Counted from the stretch's first letter, positions 24,900 through 37,699 are shown. The stretch: 64,000 nucleotides of DNA from Echinarachnius parma (GCA_037951105.1 JBAMJV010007398.1:1-64000); one strand, 5' to 3'. Program-made: numbers and translations. The notes: generated by a model from the sequence alone, not told the origin.

Positions 24900-26480
24900 C
24901 ACTCGCTTGATTAAAATTTAAAAACATTAAATTGCATGTATTACAGAGCGCTCTGCAGTAGAGATTAAAATATAGATGTCGAGTGCAAGCAAACTATTTA
25001 AAGACTAAATCCACAAAGTTGCATTCTGTCCATTTGGATGATTAAAATTGTAAAAACATTAAATTGCTTGTATTACAGAACAGTCTGCAGTTGAGATGAA
25101 AATATGTCGAGTGCAAACAAACTATTTAAAGACCTCCACAATGTTTGTTTGGCCCATTCCGATGATTAAAATATAAAAACACATTAAATTGCATTTATTT
25201 TATAAAACTTTGCAGTGGAGATGATATATGTCAATTTGTACAAGCCAATAAAGACCTTTAAGTATTCTGCCCACTTGGTTTATTGAAATCTGAAAAAAAA
25301 ACCCATTACATTTCATGTTACACAAAACACTCTGCAGTAGAGAAAATATGTCAAGTTGTACAAGCAAAGACCTCTTTATAGCATTCTGTCCTGATTCAAA
25401 TTTAAAAACATTAAATTGCATGTGTTACAAACAATCTGCTGTAGAGAAAATATGTCAAGTTGTAAAAGTCAAGACCTCTTTATAGCATTCTGCCCACTCA
25501 TTTGATTACAATTGAAAAACATTAAATTGCTTGTATTAAAAAACACTCTGCAGTGGTGATACAAATGTCAGGGAAAACATATATATATTTTTTTGAAAAC
25601 CTTGATTATTAAAATGTTTAAAAACTTAACATTTCTTGTGCAATTAAAAACACTCTGCAGTAGAGATAAAACACTTGGTCGATTTAAATATTTAAAAAAC
25701 ACATTAAATTTCATGTTAAATTCAAAACACTCTCCAAAGGTGATAAAAATGTGTCAAGTGCGAACTCAGATGATCGAAATTTAATTGCTTGTATTACAAA
25801 ACATTCTAGTGTAGAGATTAATTGAAGCCATTATTTTAAACATTCAAGGAATCTAGGAATGCTAGCTATTCTTACAACAACAACAAAAACAAACAAATCT
25901 TGAAAAACAGTTTAATTCCACAATTATGATTAGGCACATCACAGTGAGCAAACTGACATCTTTGCAATTCTGCCTCGGATCAAAACATCACTTGGATGAT
26001 TTAAAATGAAGACAAAAAAATCCCCCTGACAACATCAAATTCCAAGTATTACAAAACGCTCTGAAGTTGAGATGAATATGTCAAGTAAGTCTAGCAAACA
26101 AGTACTTATTACAAAACATTCTACAGTGAGGCCTATAGAGGAATTAATCTGGAGTTATTTTTAACATCCAGGGCATCAATTGATTACACAAATTTTGAGG
26201 AAAAACAACACATTTTTGATACCACAATGATGGTTATGCACATCATAGTGCTCAAGCAAACAAACATCTTTGCATTCTGTTTGTTGATTAAACTATAAAA
26301 AACATTGAATTTCACAAAACACTCACTTTGCAGTTGAGATGAATATGTCAAGTACAAGAAATGATGATTTCTAAATATTCAAGTCATCTATTGATTACAA
26401 ATATCTTGAAAAAACAGTTGAACACCCCGTGAGTATGCACCCCATGGCAAGCAAACATCAATCATTGCATTCTGCCCACA
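24900..26480. repeat. Degenerate array of about 115-bp units (CTCTGCAGTAGAG)
   Basis: CTCTGCAG-type cores lie near 24951, 25084, 25210, 25331, 25433, 25548 and 25652, then more diverged ones to about 26330. Each follows AACATTAAATTGCATGTATT and precedes ATATGTCAAGT and a GCATTCTGCCCACT-like tail. Confidence 0.65.
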
Positions 26481-26539
26481 AGTAGGATTAAAAACATCAA
26501 ATTCCATGTCGAGCAGTGAACAAATACATGGGATATTAG

Positions 26540-26700
26540 GAGTAAATTTAAACTCTGAAATCCCCCAAAAGAGCCACTGAAAATCTTAAAAGAGCACCAA
26601 TAAATTTACAATGGGTTAAACAAAAAATAAATTTCGTAGTGCTATTATTATAAATATTGAAATGATTGAAAAGTAGCCCCAGAAAATGAAATGTTTATTT
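26540..26700. repeat. GCCCC-rich dispersed repeat, copy 3 (diverged)
   Basis: AAAAGAGCCACTGAAAATC, AAAGAGCACCAATAAATTT and AGTAGCCCCAGAAAATG match the family but with C to A changes. Confidence 0.5.
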
Positions 26701-27329
26701 TTTGCATGAGGTTGAGGCTCGTCTACAGTACTGATCAATAAATGGAGTGAAATTTCACATTGTAGACAGCCCATAATGAAATATAAATTTAGCAAAAATA
26801 TGACTGTGGGAGGGCTATCAGGGCTGGCTGTAGCCTGTATTATAACATGAGTTCCCATCTCTAAGAGGCGATAGAATAGATGCACATAATGAGACTAGAT
26901 GGCATTGATTCATTGGCCACTCATGGGAGCTGTCAAGACAAGAAGAGTCTCCCCATCTTACTCTCTACTCTTGCTCTCTGGCCCTTTATTGGCCTTTTAA
27001 AGGCATAGTTAGGGTTTTGCCTCCCATAATAATACATTTTGAAAATGTAGATTTGATATCCTTTCCAGAAAATGTTCTTTTACATACTCACGAGGAAAGA
27101 ACATTTGTTTTTCTTCATGAAGATGTGAATGTAATGTTAGTGACATGCAAAATTGACCAAGATTTCCTTCATGATATTTGAATGCCCCTTCGTATTTATT
27201 ACATATTCAAATGAATAAATAAATGTTATTGTTGGTTCAGGAAATTTGTTTTGTTACTCAGCTGTGTCATGGTGTCATTCAGTAAAAAAAAAAGAAAAAA
27301 AAGGACCTTTTAGTTACTCTTAATCCTTG

Positions 27330-29100
27330 ACTCTAAACCCTATTGGCAGTCTCCATTCTTCCTGACCCCAATTCTTATTACTCCTGAGGCATCTTCAAGC
27401 CCTCTTGATGTTGAGTCGGATGATAAAACTGTGACATGGTATCAGTCATTACCAGTAAAAGGGTCTCTTATGTTACCCTTTGCAGTCAACTCTCACCCTT
27501 AACTGGCCTTTTCACTTACAGTTATTACCCTGTCTGCAAGCCCTCATGATGTAGCATCAGAATCAGCTGCATTTTTGTATCACTCATTACCAGTAAAATT
27601 GTCCCTTCTTGTTAGCTTTTCTCCCTGACTCTCACCCTTATTATACCTTACCTTTACTGGCCTTTTCACTAATGTTATTACATGTACCCCAGAGGAAGTC
27701 TGCCAGCCCTATTGGTGTGAAGCCAGAACCAGCTGTGTCATGGTGGCAGTAGTTAGCAGTAAAAAGGGTCCCTTCACGTACCCCCCCCCCCCCCCCCCCC
27801 CCCCCCCGATGCTCACCCATAACTGTAGTCTCTATTCCTCTTGACACCCCCCCCCCCCATGATAGTACCCCAGAGGTGTTTTCAAACCCTCCTTATGCAG
27901 AGTTAGAGGATCAACTGTGTTATTTTATCTCTCATAACCAGTAAAAGGGGTTCCTTCATGTTACCATTTACCCTTGAATCTGATGCTTACCCCTAAAGGT
28001 ACTCTACATTCCTCGTGACCCCAAATGGTAGTACCCCTGAGGTGTCTTCAAGCCCCCTTGATGCAGAGGCAGATGATCAATGTATCACTCATTACCAGTA
28101 AAAGTTTCCCTTTATGTTAGATGTTACCCTTGATCCTCACCCCTAACGGTAGTCCTGTACCCCTTTACCCTGATACTAGCGTCTTTTCGCTCGGCGACGG
28201 GACTATGGCTACAACGCTAATCTTAGCGGGGGGTCGCACTCAGAGCGAAAATGTCCCCGTAGCGGCCAAACCTAGGACGGTAGTTCGCCGAATTAACGTC
28301 GGGCGTAGAGCCCCTACGCGGGTACGTGATCAGCCAATCAGAGCGCTTGGACGGCGAGGCTCGCTGCCTCACGTGTTTCATGCACTGATTCGTACACACG
28401 CGCTGCATGCACAGTATGTTGTGATTTGTACTGCCTATACCGTATGCTTATAGTACAACATGCATGATAAATGGAACGAGTGAAACTCCCGCGTATTCAG
28501 AATTGCGAAACTGCAAATAGATCGCGACGGTAGCCAGAGTACGGGGACGATCAAAGCTAATTTAAATCCCCCGTAGCCGCACTCCCCGTCGCAGAGCGAA
28601 AAGACGCTGATATTGCCCCAGAGGTGTCTTCAAGCCCCCTTGATGCAGAGCCAGAGGATCAACTGTGTCATTGTATCTCTAATTCCAATATAGGGGTCCC
28701 TTCATGTTACCCTTTGCTCCTGACACTCACCCCCGGTACTGGCCTTTTCACTTATGTTATTACCCCAGAGGAAACTGCCAGCCTTCTTCATGTAGAGTAA
28801 CAGGATTAACTCTGTCATGAGTAAAATGGCACCTTCAAGTTACTCTTTAACCCGACTCTCAACCCTAAGAGTGCTACGCATTACCCTGATTCTATTACCC
28901 AAAAGGTGTGTATATTTTTTTTCATGATATTGATGTGATGTCAGATTATGTTTTTATCATCTTATCACTGATTAACAGTAAAATGGCTCCGCCATGTTAC
29001 CATCTGCCCTGGATTCTCACCCATAAAGTACTATTAACCGGCCTTTACTATACTAGCCTTTCCACTAATGTTATTACCCCAGAGGTGTCTGCCAGCTACC
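27330..29100. repeat. Degenerate tandem array (CCAGTAAAAGGGTCCCTTC)
   Basis: TACCAGTAAAA-type words recur near 27449, 27590, 27757, 27939, 28096, 28810 and 28975, with CCCCAGAGGTGTCTTCAAGC, GTTACCCTTT and CTGACTCTCACCC. Units are about 140-180 bp. The array is interrupted by the element at 28178-28608 and by poly-C tracts at 27781-27807 and 27847-27858. Confidence 0.7.
28178..28608. mobile_element. GC-rich MITE, AGCGTCTTTTCGCTC termini, hAT-like
   Basis: Starts AGCGTCTTTTCGCTC and ends with the exact inverse GAGCGAAAAGACGCT, with further inverted similarity inward. If the element is read from GCGTC, the flanks are TGATACTA and TGATATTG, a 6-of-8 match that would suit the 8-bp target repeats of hAT elements. 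The element sits inside the 27.3-29.1 kb array, whose neighbouring units read on either side. The frame 28121-28453 lies mostly within it and is not taken as a gene. Confidence 0.7.
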
Positions 29101-29156
29101 ATGATGCTGTTTGGTGCGTGCACCCAGCCAGCCCACCTTACACCCCTAGTTAGCTT

Positions 29157-29672
29157 GGTCTACACCCATTTGGTGCAAAATCAGAATGCAGAGGTGTAGG
29201 ATTAGGATTATTGCTATGGATTCGGGCAGAGAGGCGGGAGGGACGCTGGTCATTGGGGTTTGGATGAGGGTTATGGTTGGTGGTTTCTTTGTTTGTTTAT
29301 TTTACTTAATCATGGTATATAAAATGCCCGCTCTCATCTAAAAGCTGTTTTTTAGCAGGGCTGTAAACAGGTTTGGAGATGGGGGAATGCAGTAGTAAAT
29401 CAGATTAGACGTAGATGGATCCAAATATCCTCCAAACCCTGCTTCTACTACTTGGGTCCCTTGATTTCATATTATGTTGCAGAAGTTTGTGGTGATTCAT
29501 CATAATCCATATTGTTTTATTGTAGTTCTTTGTCACTAATATCTTACTGTGTTTATGTTCACTTCATTGTATCAATCTGTGAATTTATGATATATGGAAA
29601 TACATTCATATCAAATCAAATCAAATCAAATCAAATCAAATCAAATCAAATCAAATCAAATGGGTGTAGACC
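29157..29672. repeat. Inverted pair GGTCTACACCCATTTG, about 500 bp apart
   Basis: GGTCTACACCCATTT (29157) and AAATGGGTGTAGACC (29658) are exact inverses. The same word pair bounds a smaller element at 46083-46320, so these may be ends of a longer relative. Confidence 0.4.
29608..29661. repeat. TCAAA pentanucleotide microsatellite
   Basis: Ten or more uninterrupted TCAAA units. The plus frame at 29512-29802 runs through it (IKSNQIKSN repeats) and is not a gene. Confidence 0.9.
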
Positions 29673-29829
29673 ATGCCAAAATAAACCATGCACTCTGCCA
29701 GCTCCAATGGTGTCTCATCACATGATCAGCTGTGGCCCTGGATCATGGTGTTGGTCATTACCAGCCCCGACTCTCCAGTCTCTGTCAAGGCTGGAATTTT
29801 AAAGGCCCATTCCATCCCTCTGGGGGGCA

Positions 29830-30200
29830 CCACTCAAGCTAACTGAAGCGAACATTTAGTGGTATCTGTCCACCGCAAAGTAACTTTAACCCATTCGAGA
29901 CTGCATTGACATATAATGTACATACTCTAAGATGCATTCTGTATAGACACCAGCTACAGAGTTGAGTCCGATACTGAATGGTTTAATGAAACTCACGCTT
30001 ACTAAAGTGAACATTTAGTGGTATCTATCCCCTGCAAAAGTAACTTTAACCCCATTAAAACTATTTGATTTACATGTAGGTAACACACATTCTCTACATT
30101 TTGTGTCCGGTCCTGAATGAGTTAATGTACTTAGTGAATACCAGAGCTAATTGAAGTGAAGATTTAATAATGGTATTGGTGCACCACAGACTATCAGATT
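29830..30200. repeat. Three direct units of about 155 bp
   Basis: GAACATTTAGTGGTATCTGT at about 29848 recurs at about 30008 and, diverged, at about 30157, each followed by GCAAA and GTAACTTTAACCC in the first two. Confidence 0.55.
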
Positions 30201-30629
30201 CTGGTGTGTAATACTCACTCTCCATAAGGTTCCAGTATTTCTCTACATCTAGTCCTGAAGGGGTTGATAAATGCAGGTCACTTGAAGAGATGGAAAATGA
30301 TCCTTGTAAATGCTTGAATAAATAAAGCATGAAGATCATGAAGGAAAAATTGTTCATGAGAATACTTAGAAATTATATTTGGCCTTATTCTGCTTTCGTT
30401 CATTTTGCAAAGATTACTTTAATTAGAATTCTCAGCGTTCCTTCTCATACATCAAGAATAAGTCCCTTTTTTTTACATTCTGAGTAAACTTAGAAAAAAC
30501 TTGATATACATTTGAGATTATGGAAACACTCAGTTGTGAAGATAAAGATTGTCTTTAAATCAACATGAACATTTGGGTTAACCATGTTTAACACCCCAGA
30601 GAGTCAAGGTGTGGACTCTTGATAAAATG

Positions 30630-31044
30630 CAGTGGCGTAGCTAGGGGTGGGGGTTTGGGGGAGGGGGTGGCATATGCCCCCAAATCCCCCAATAATTTGA
30701 CAAAAACAAAAATCACAAGGGGAGATTATTTTTAAAATAGCGTAATTCATAGAGTGTGCCCCACAATAACATGCATGCCCATAATCAGTCTGACCCATAG
30801 GCCTACCCAGGGGGGGGGGGGGGGGGTTTGGGGGGTTCAACCCCCCTCCCCCTTTGACCAAAAAATTACTGTTTTGGGGGGTTTGAACCCCCCCCCCCTT
30901 CTCAAATTTTAACTGGTCTCGAAAAAAAATTACGACTACCCCCCCCCCCCCCCTGCTGACAGAAATTTTTTCTGAAGAAAACCCCCCCCCCCCCCCCCTT
31001 AAAAAAAAAAAAATCCTGGGTACGCCACTGGTCTGACCAATAGG
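30630..31044 (-). mobile_element. CAGTGGCGTA repeats, one with a 14-bp target duplication
   Basis: CAGTGGCGTAGCTAGGGG starts at 30630 in plus orientation. A second copy occupies 30802-31030 in minus orientation and ends TACGCCACTG. That inner copy is flanked by GTCTGACCCATAGG (30788-30801) and GTCTGACCAATAGG (31031-31044), a 13-of-14 direct repeat. Inside are poly-G/C tracts of 15-17 and a 12-A run. The long minus frame 30604-31080 is a translation of these tracts. Confidence 0.6.
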
Positions 31045-31049
31045 GGACC

Positions 31050-32080
31050 ATGCTTTGCCGCAGATCAAATGAGCTGCCAATATTCATGCAATGCCAAAGG
31101 AGGTTCAGAAAACATGCTGTGAAATTTTTGTACCACGTAGGGACGATGATTTATGAATATGATTGATCTCAAGTGGGAATTCATGATCTTTTTATGTGTT
31201 AGTTTATTGACCTCATCTCCATTTTTATGTTGATAATTTATGTTTATTATCAATATTTTTGGAGTGTCACATTTGTCTTATATTATTATTTGTGACTTCG
31301 TTCACACATGTACACAGTATACATAATCAGTTTATATTATTTTGTATGTTTCCTTTTGTATTTTGTCAAAACAGTTATTGGTTGCCAATTTTTATCGGAA
31401 GAAGAACATTTGACACTTCTCTCAGGGAGTTTTAGGGAAAATACATGTAATTGACATTACATTTTCAAGCTTCATGTAAGCAACATTAAACAAGTACATT
31501 AAAACTGTTTTTCATTGATCTATGTGACAATCCATGGTGGCTGTTATGTGATTTTCAGGTGTTATTTCAGGCATATTTGGCACCAAATCACCCCGAGCCC
31601 CAAGCTTGTACATGTTTTCACTCTGATATTTGTTTTTGATTGAATAATTCATGCTTGCAATCCTTATCCAGCACATGAGCTTTTCTGACCACATTCAATT
31701 CAGCTGTCAGATGGTTCGCACAAATAAGCGCAACGATGTGGATGAAAATACAACAACCAAAACTATTAATATCATATGACACATTTTATTTAACCCATGT
31801 TTGGTTGAGGAACCTTTTTTGATAGGTGAAATGCGAGGGAAAAGCAAATTATTTATTTTGTGTGATACATTTGAAGCCTGACATAATTGAAATAACACTC
31901 AGTACGCTCTTATTTTTTTTTCTTCATTGAACTGTATGATAATTGACAGAGGTTTTTAAATATTTTGTATTTTAAAATTGTATTTGAGGGGTGGGGGCGC
32001 TGTCATATTGTTCCAAATTATGCTAAATTCATATATAATAATGAAAGTAATTTTTGGAATTGTTCATTCAAGTGCTTGTA
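31050..32080. other. No gene seen
   Basis: AT-rich. The short minus frames at 31065-31253, 31512-31694 and 31707-31898 have no recognisable features. Confidence 0.4.
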
Positions 32081-32082
32081 AA

Positions 32083-32302
32083 GCCCGGCGCAGACAGATC
32101 CGACTCGACCCGATCCGACTGGTTTTCAGTCAGCTAGAGTCAGTTTCGCTCAGTCGGAGCCGATCCAACATGTTGAATCTGCATCAAATTACCTTCAACT
32201 GGCACTTGACTGGAAAAACCGGAGTCCTGAGGCAGCACATACTGAGTTAATCAGGCTAAAAACCAGTCGGATCGGGTCGAGTCGGCTCTGTCTGCGCCGG
32301 GC
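32083..32302. mobile_element. MITE with about 44-bp inverted repeats (GCCCGGCGCAGACAG)
   Basis: GCCCGGCGCAGACAGATCCG at the left and its inverse at the right differ at one of the first 20 positions. The arms continue through CTCGACCCGATCCGACTGG. Length is about 220 bp. Flanks are TGTAAA and ATTAGC, so the target repeat is not resolved. GCCCGG ends resemble the element at 3474. Confidence 0.75.
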
Positions 32303-32303
32303 A

Positions 32304-33860
32304 TTAGCATGATTCTAAAAATGTATGAAAACCTCACAATAATGTAAACAAGTTGTATTAATAGAAACAGCATTGGAGGCAACGTATGGTTAAAAATAAG
32401 AAACATAAAGAAAGCATACATGTAATAACTCAGAACGACTCTTCAAATTACAACATTAGAGGCTTTCGTGGGGGTTGAAAATGGAAACATGTGGGATTTA
32501 GAAGTGTTAGGAAGTGAAGGATAGGAAGGAAGCTGAGCTTTGTGAGAGGAAGGATATTAAAGGAAAGGGAATGTAAGCTGTATTTGATACCGTCGGGTGA
32601 GAGCGAGAAGGGCGTTAAGTCAATTTTTGGCGAAATTGAGTTTTGCATATCATCTTGCAGGTTAGAGTCCTTTATGTGATTCAACATTTTCAGCTAATAA
32701 TTATTGCTAATTGTGGACATAAAATGTATATAAAAGAGCTAGCTACGATTGTTTTCTACTAAACTTTCAAACTTTAAACATGATTAATTGATTATCTCTG
32801 AAGTACAAAAAGTGATTTAACACCCTTCTCTTTCTCAACCAATGACATAAGCCTGAAGAAACAGGCTGTCCGAGCTAATAATTCGGTTGGCGGCTATGTG
32901 AAGTATTTCCTGTGCCACATCACAGCATGACCGAAGTCTTGAAGTGATATTGGTTTACTGCGGAGACTGGGTATTTAGAGTAAGGCATGAGAGAGATGAT
33001 GCATTTTAGAGATAGGAAAATGTGTTTGGGATATATTGCCAGACTTTCAGACTAGCTTTAATCAGATTGACACCAATGAAATTTGAGCAAACTGTGTATT
33101 ACAGTAGATTGAGGAAAATGTGTTGGGGGAACAATACTACTTTCAGATTGACTTTAGTTGGTTTGACATAAATAAAATTCTTGCGAGACACTGTATTTAA
33201 AAATAAGAAAATGTTTGGGAGCTTGACGATTGCCTTCTAAAGGCCCTATCTCACTTGCCTGGATACTAGTTTGCGACCTGTTGGCGACTCGAGTCTCCAC
33301 TGGTTGCGGAGATGTCTCCGCGACGAATAGCTGTGATCTCGCACCTTAAAAAAAAACATTTCTCTACAGGATTCAGCTTTCATATCTACTGGCACTCTAG
33401 CAGATGTTAGCAGATGTATGCAATTAAATACAAACGAAAGGGTATCCGTCTGAAAGGCACATATGAGGCTCTGTATTTAGCTCTAGGAAAGTGCGCTGGG
33501 GATATATACACATGTAAGACAGGGTATTTACTATTTCGAGACGGGAATGTTGGAAAAGAGAGCCGAGACAGGAAGCGTTTCTGTGAGTCATTCCCTGAAA
33601 AGCGATAGTCACACCAATTAGACAAATTAAACATAGCCGACACCTGTTGGGTAAATGTCAAGGAAACGCTCAAACGTTGAGTCTTAATTTAGTATAATTT
33701 TGGGGGGTACTTAATTGGCATTTAAACGAAAGAAAAATGGACTTCTGACAAATAGTCATTCATCCAGTAATTTGAGTATAACTAGGCGTTCTGCTTATGA
33801 ACTAGTCATTAAACTAATAATTTGAGTAAAAATAAATTATTAAACTGAATTGAAACATTA
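32304..33860. other. No gene seen
   Basis: Frames at 33407-33673 and 33414-33608 lie on opposite strands of the same stretch. A CpG-richer patch at 33240-33345 (GGATACTAGTTTGCGACC, GCGGAGATGTCTCCGCGACG) includes a small palindrome but no second end. Confidence 0.4.
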
Positions 33861-33861
33861 A

Positions 33862-34248
33862 AGGGATCTAGTAACTTTGTTGACAAGTGCAAAAATTGAT
33901 GAGTGGGTGATACAATGTATATTGTTGATATATGATATGTCCACTGGGTGTTGTGTGAAAATTTCAAGTTAAATGGACGTTATATGGCAGAGTAATGAGC
34001 AAAAATGCAAAGGGACATTCACTAACTCATTGCATTGAATGCACTCACTTTGTACACGGTTTTCGCGGTCCAGTGGATAATTTAGCATCTGAACACTTCA
34101 ATCATAAATATCTTTTTAACGCAAGGGAAATTTGAAAAATCGAAACCTGTCCCATGCTTTTATTGTTAATACAAATACAACAAGGTATGAGGGAACCGTT
34201 AGAATTCCAATTGGATTTTGAGGATTTGGACAATGCTACTAATTCCCC
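33862..34248 (-). mobile_element. MITE, main TTAA family, copy c
   Basis: Reverse orientation. Starts AGGGATCTAGTAACTTTGTT after TTAA (33858-33861). The far end has drifted to GGACAATGCTACTAATTCCC and its TTAA is now AAAA. An older copy of about 387 bp. Confidence 0.75.
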
Positions 34249-34249
34249 A

Positions 34250-35350
34250 AAATGAACTTATGACAACAGGTCATTCATCAGATAAACTACAATTTGTGAC
34301 GACTAACATTGTTTCAGCCTCCTGATTTCTGCATTTAGACTACAATGTCTCATGACTAACGTTGTTTTAGACTCCAGATTTCTGCATAATTTGCTTTTGT
34401 TCGATCCTGACAGGATATTGGCAGGAAATTCTCTTGAAGGGCTCCATTAAATTTGGGCAAACATTTGTGAAAACAAACTAACCTATTTAGCTTTATCATC
34501 TGGACTATTAATCATACAAGTGCATACATAGGGTCATCCTCCTGCAATGTAATTGGGATATTATGTCAATGTAGAATTTATCTTGTTTTTTTACTTGGGG
34601 CCCAGTCGGGCAAGCATAAACAAGAATTTCACATTTAAGTGGCCCCAAACATAGAAAACATTAAATGTTATCTTAAAATGCCCACAGAATTTGCCATTGA
34701 TGACAGTTTAGTGGTCGGATGCTGATTTGTTCTGGCCCTAAATTTTGTTAATTTTTTTTCTTCATTTGTAGCCTTATGTATTGGAGTGCAATAAATGTCT
34801 GAATTAATGATATGGATTGTAACAATTGTGGGCGTTTTCATAGGGAGAGACTGATAATAAGAACAGATGTTCGTTCACACCATAAATCAGTCTACCTTGT
34901 CTTATTAACTAGTTTGTTTGTTTATTCAGTAATTATATCTTGTATCGTTTCCGCAGAACTGAGAGCGAAAGTAACTGCATGTTTGCTATTATTATGGTCT
35001 TTGTATGTTCGTGTAGAAAACCCTTAGAGTACATAGGAGTTATGATTTTGTAATATTAATGATTAATTAATGAAATATGAAAAGTAATTGGTTAACTTTA
35101 ATATGTTTTAAATAATGGCAATAAAAATGTCAAATTAAGTGGAAACGTTTATAAAGTGGAAGCACTTTTTTGAATATAACATTTAAAAATGATAAATGTG
35201 GAATTTAGTTTTGTTGTGCATAGTTTGTCTGTGTGTACTTATATTGATTAATTACTTTCTATGGTGCATGAATTATAATATGAAAGTAATGTGGTATTTT
35301 GCAATAAAAAAGTTGATTGATTATAGTCACACTTTATTGCAATACATTGG
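34250..35350. other. No gene seen
   Basis: Very AT-rich in the second half. The frames 34812-35027 and 35196-35402 are hydrophobic by composition only. Confidence 0.4.
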
Positions 35351-35594
35351 TAATTATATAAATACAATTAGTAAGATAAGGAGAAACTTATTAGTAGGGT
35401 AATATTTAATAAAAACTTTCAAAACTGAAATAAAACAAACTATTGAAAAGACAAGTCCAGTAAATGTACTCGTAATTATAGAAATATAATTAGTAAGATA
35501 AGGAGAAACTTATTAGTAGGGTAATATTTAATAACAACTTTCAAAACTGAAATAAAACAAACTATTGAAAAGACAAGTCCAGTAAATGTACTCG
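35351..35594. repeat. Recent 122-bp tandem duplication
   Basis: TAATTATATAAATACAATTA (35351) recurs as TAATTATAGAAATATAATTA (35473), followed by the same GTAAGATAAGGAGAAACTT to ACAAGTCCAGTAAATGTACT. Only a few differences. Confidence 0.85.
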
Positions 35595-36627
35595 TTATTG
35601 AATATTAAAATTAGATTGATTACATTGTCCTCAGGGGTACAAGTAAACATTAACTTCAGGGTAATTATTTAATTTGTTAAAATATTTACAGTTTTACATA
35701 ATTTGCAAACATTAGTTTTTGTTTTGTAAAGCAAGTTTTGGCTGACTTGTATTTATTTACTTTGTTTATTCGTATTGCAATGTTAGTTCTTTCATGAAAA
35801 GTTCTTTGAATATTTCATGACCTTCAATAATCAAAACTATGACTATTATTTTATAGATGAGGCATAACATATTGAAAAATACAAGATTTACTCAATCTGT
35901 CTTTGTAGATTTGCAAATCTAGTTACCCGATTGCACCACCAAAACATGACGTTCATACATTTTTGCTAGCTTAAAGTAAACTTGTAATAGCCATAGGCCA
36001 GTGTAAGTGTCAGGCTCGTGGGCTAGTGTTTGCTCTGGCCCTACCCGGGCCACCAAAAGTAAGTTTTGGGCCATTTACATTTTTAAATGTAAAGTTTTAA
36101 TTGTCCGACAAGGCCACACAAATGAACATATTGCTAATTCTTTGTCTTTGTTTGGAGCCACTCAATTCTGATCTAGCGCCAGCACAATTTGATAAATCTC
36201 TTTTCTACTTGTGGGACTGGGCCACTTTGAAACAAAATACTACATGTACAGTATCTACCCTTGCCCTACCTTTTTGAAATGTTTTAAAAATTTTCCTCCA
36301 CTGCATAAAATATAGCATTTTTATTGACAGTTGGTTCTGACATGATGATGATGATGCATTGAGTTCTCACCATGTGTTAGTGGTCTAGCCCCCTCTAGTG
36401 GTGAAGGTTAGGGGGCAGTTCCTGTCCATCACAGCATGATGATTCTCTGTCATCATAATTTGAGAATGCTCTAACATTGGAAGCTTTTAATCTGCCTGAC
36501 TGTCAAGGTAAGGACATTTTGGGGATTAATTTTGTCATTTAGTGGTAGAGAATTGATAATGTTTTAAGCTAGTGTCTGTAGGAAACATGGTTACAACATA
36601 TTGGTAAATATACTTTGTTATTTTTAA

Positions 36628-36850
36628 TTGTGGTTGATTTATAGGTACTCATTTTATTTCCATCATACAAAACCAAGTTTTTACTACAATGGTTGATTTA
36701 CAGTGAAGTGCATTTTTGTACTAATGTTTATTTCCATTAAATACAAACCAAACTCTTATCTTTTGTACTTCAATTGCTAATTTATAGTGAAGTATGTTTT
36801 TTTACCAATTTTATTTCCGTAATACAAAACCGAGTTCTTCTGTACTACCT
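36628..36850. repeat. Three direct units of about 80 bp
   Basis: Each has GTTGATTTA or GCTAATTTA, a GTGAAGTNNNTTTTT stretch (less clear in the first), TTTATTTCC and ATACAAANCCNAGTT. Confidence 0.5.
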
Positions 36851-37509
36851 GGTTCTAGTACTTCCAATTACTTGTGTAGTAGAATAAAATACTGAGAATG
36901 ATAGAAAATGAAGTGCAATGAATTATGGACTAATAAAATTGTTTCATATGAGTAGATTTTTAATGTGATTGTTATTGGAGATTTTGAGTACCTACATGTT
37001 TTATAGTTATGACACTAAATAAATCTTGGATGTTTTCAAAATGTGTTTCAAAACTTCATTCACCCTCTCTTGTTGATTGTATTCATAAATATATAGATAA
37101 AAACACTTCAATGTTAATATAATATCATCCAGTTCATCATAATTTTATCTCTTTATGATATCATAAATATTCAAGTCTTTAAATGAAATTAAACAATTAT
37201 ATTAATGTTAATGCTCCATTTTATGATGAGACTATGAAAATGTGTCCCTAAGTTGAGCTAGCATTATGATGGTGGATTTGATATCTATTTTTTCTAAATT
37301 ATGGGCCAAACAAATTATCGAATTATGGAATTATTTGTAAAAAGGGTGTGGCAGAATCTGTATAAACCTTTCTCTAATATCAAGTTGGGTGTTGCTACCA
37401 TGATTGGCTGTGGTGCTAACCAAGTTTTTGTAGTATTTACATTTTTATATTGAATAGCTCAATATTATCCGAATATTGAGAAATCAGCTACATGTATGGA
37501 ATCATAGTG

Positions 37510-37680
37510 AAAAAATACATGGGGCTCAAGGCGAATTCGACCCCAAAATCCTAAAAGGAGCCCCCCCCCCAAAAAAAAAAATCGTAACAAAAGCCCCCAT
37601 AAATTTGCTAACAGTTCAATATAAAACAAATTTGAGAGGGTTATTTAGTAGATTATAAAGTAGCCTCTGAATTTGTAAAA
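37510..37680. repeat. GCCCC-rich dispersed repeat, copy 4
   Basis: ATACATGGGGCTCAAGGCGA, AAAGGAGCCCCCCC, AGCCCCCATAAATTTGC and AGTAGCCTCTGAA. The small plus frame 37476-37658 is a by-product. Confidence 0.65.
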
Positions 37681-37699
37681 ATTATTTTGGGGTGTCAGT

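Noticed and set aside
24900-26480. CRISPR-like regular array
   Set aside because: Units are diverged along their full length with no conserved short repeat separated by unique spacers, and the context is eukaryotic.
20935-26885. Short repeated open frames, considered as a repeat-protein gene
   Set aside because: The array units are not multiples of three in spacing (191, 198, 201, 215, 221) and frames are not kept between units.
28121-28453. 110-residue plus frame
   Set aside because: Lies mostly within the GC-rich element at 28178-28608.
30604-31080. 158-residue minus frame with glycine tracts
   Set aside because: It reads through poly-G/C and A runs of the CAGTGGCGTA repeats.
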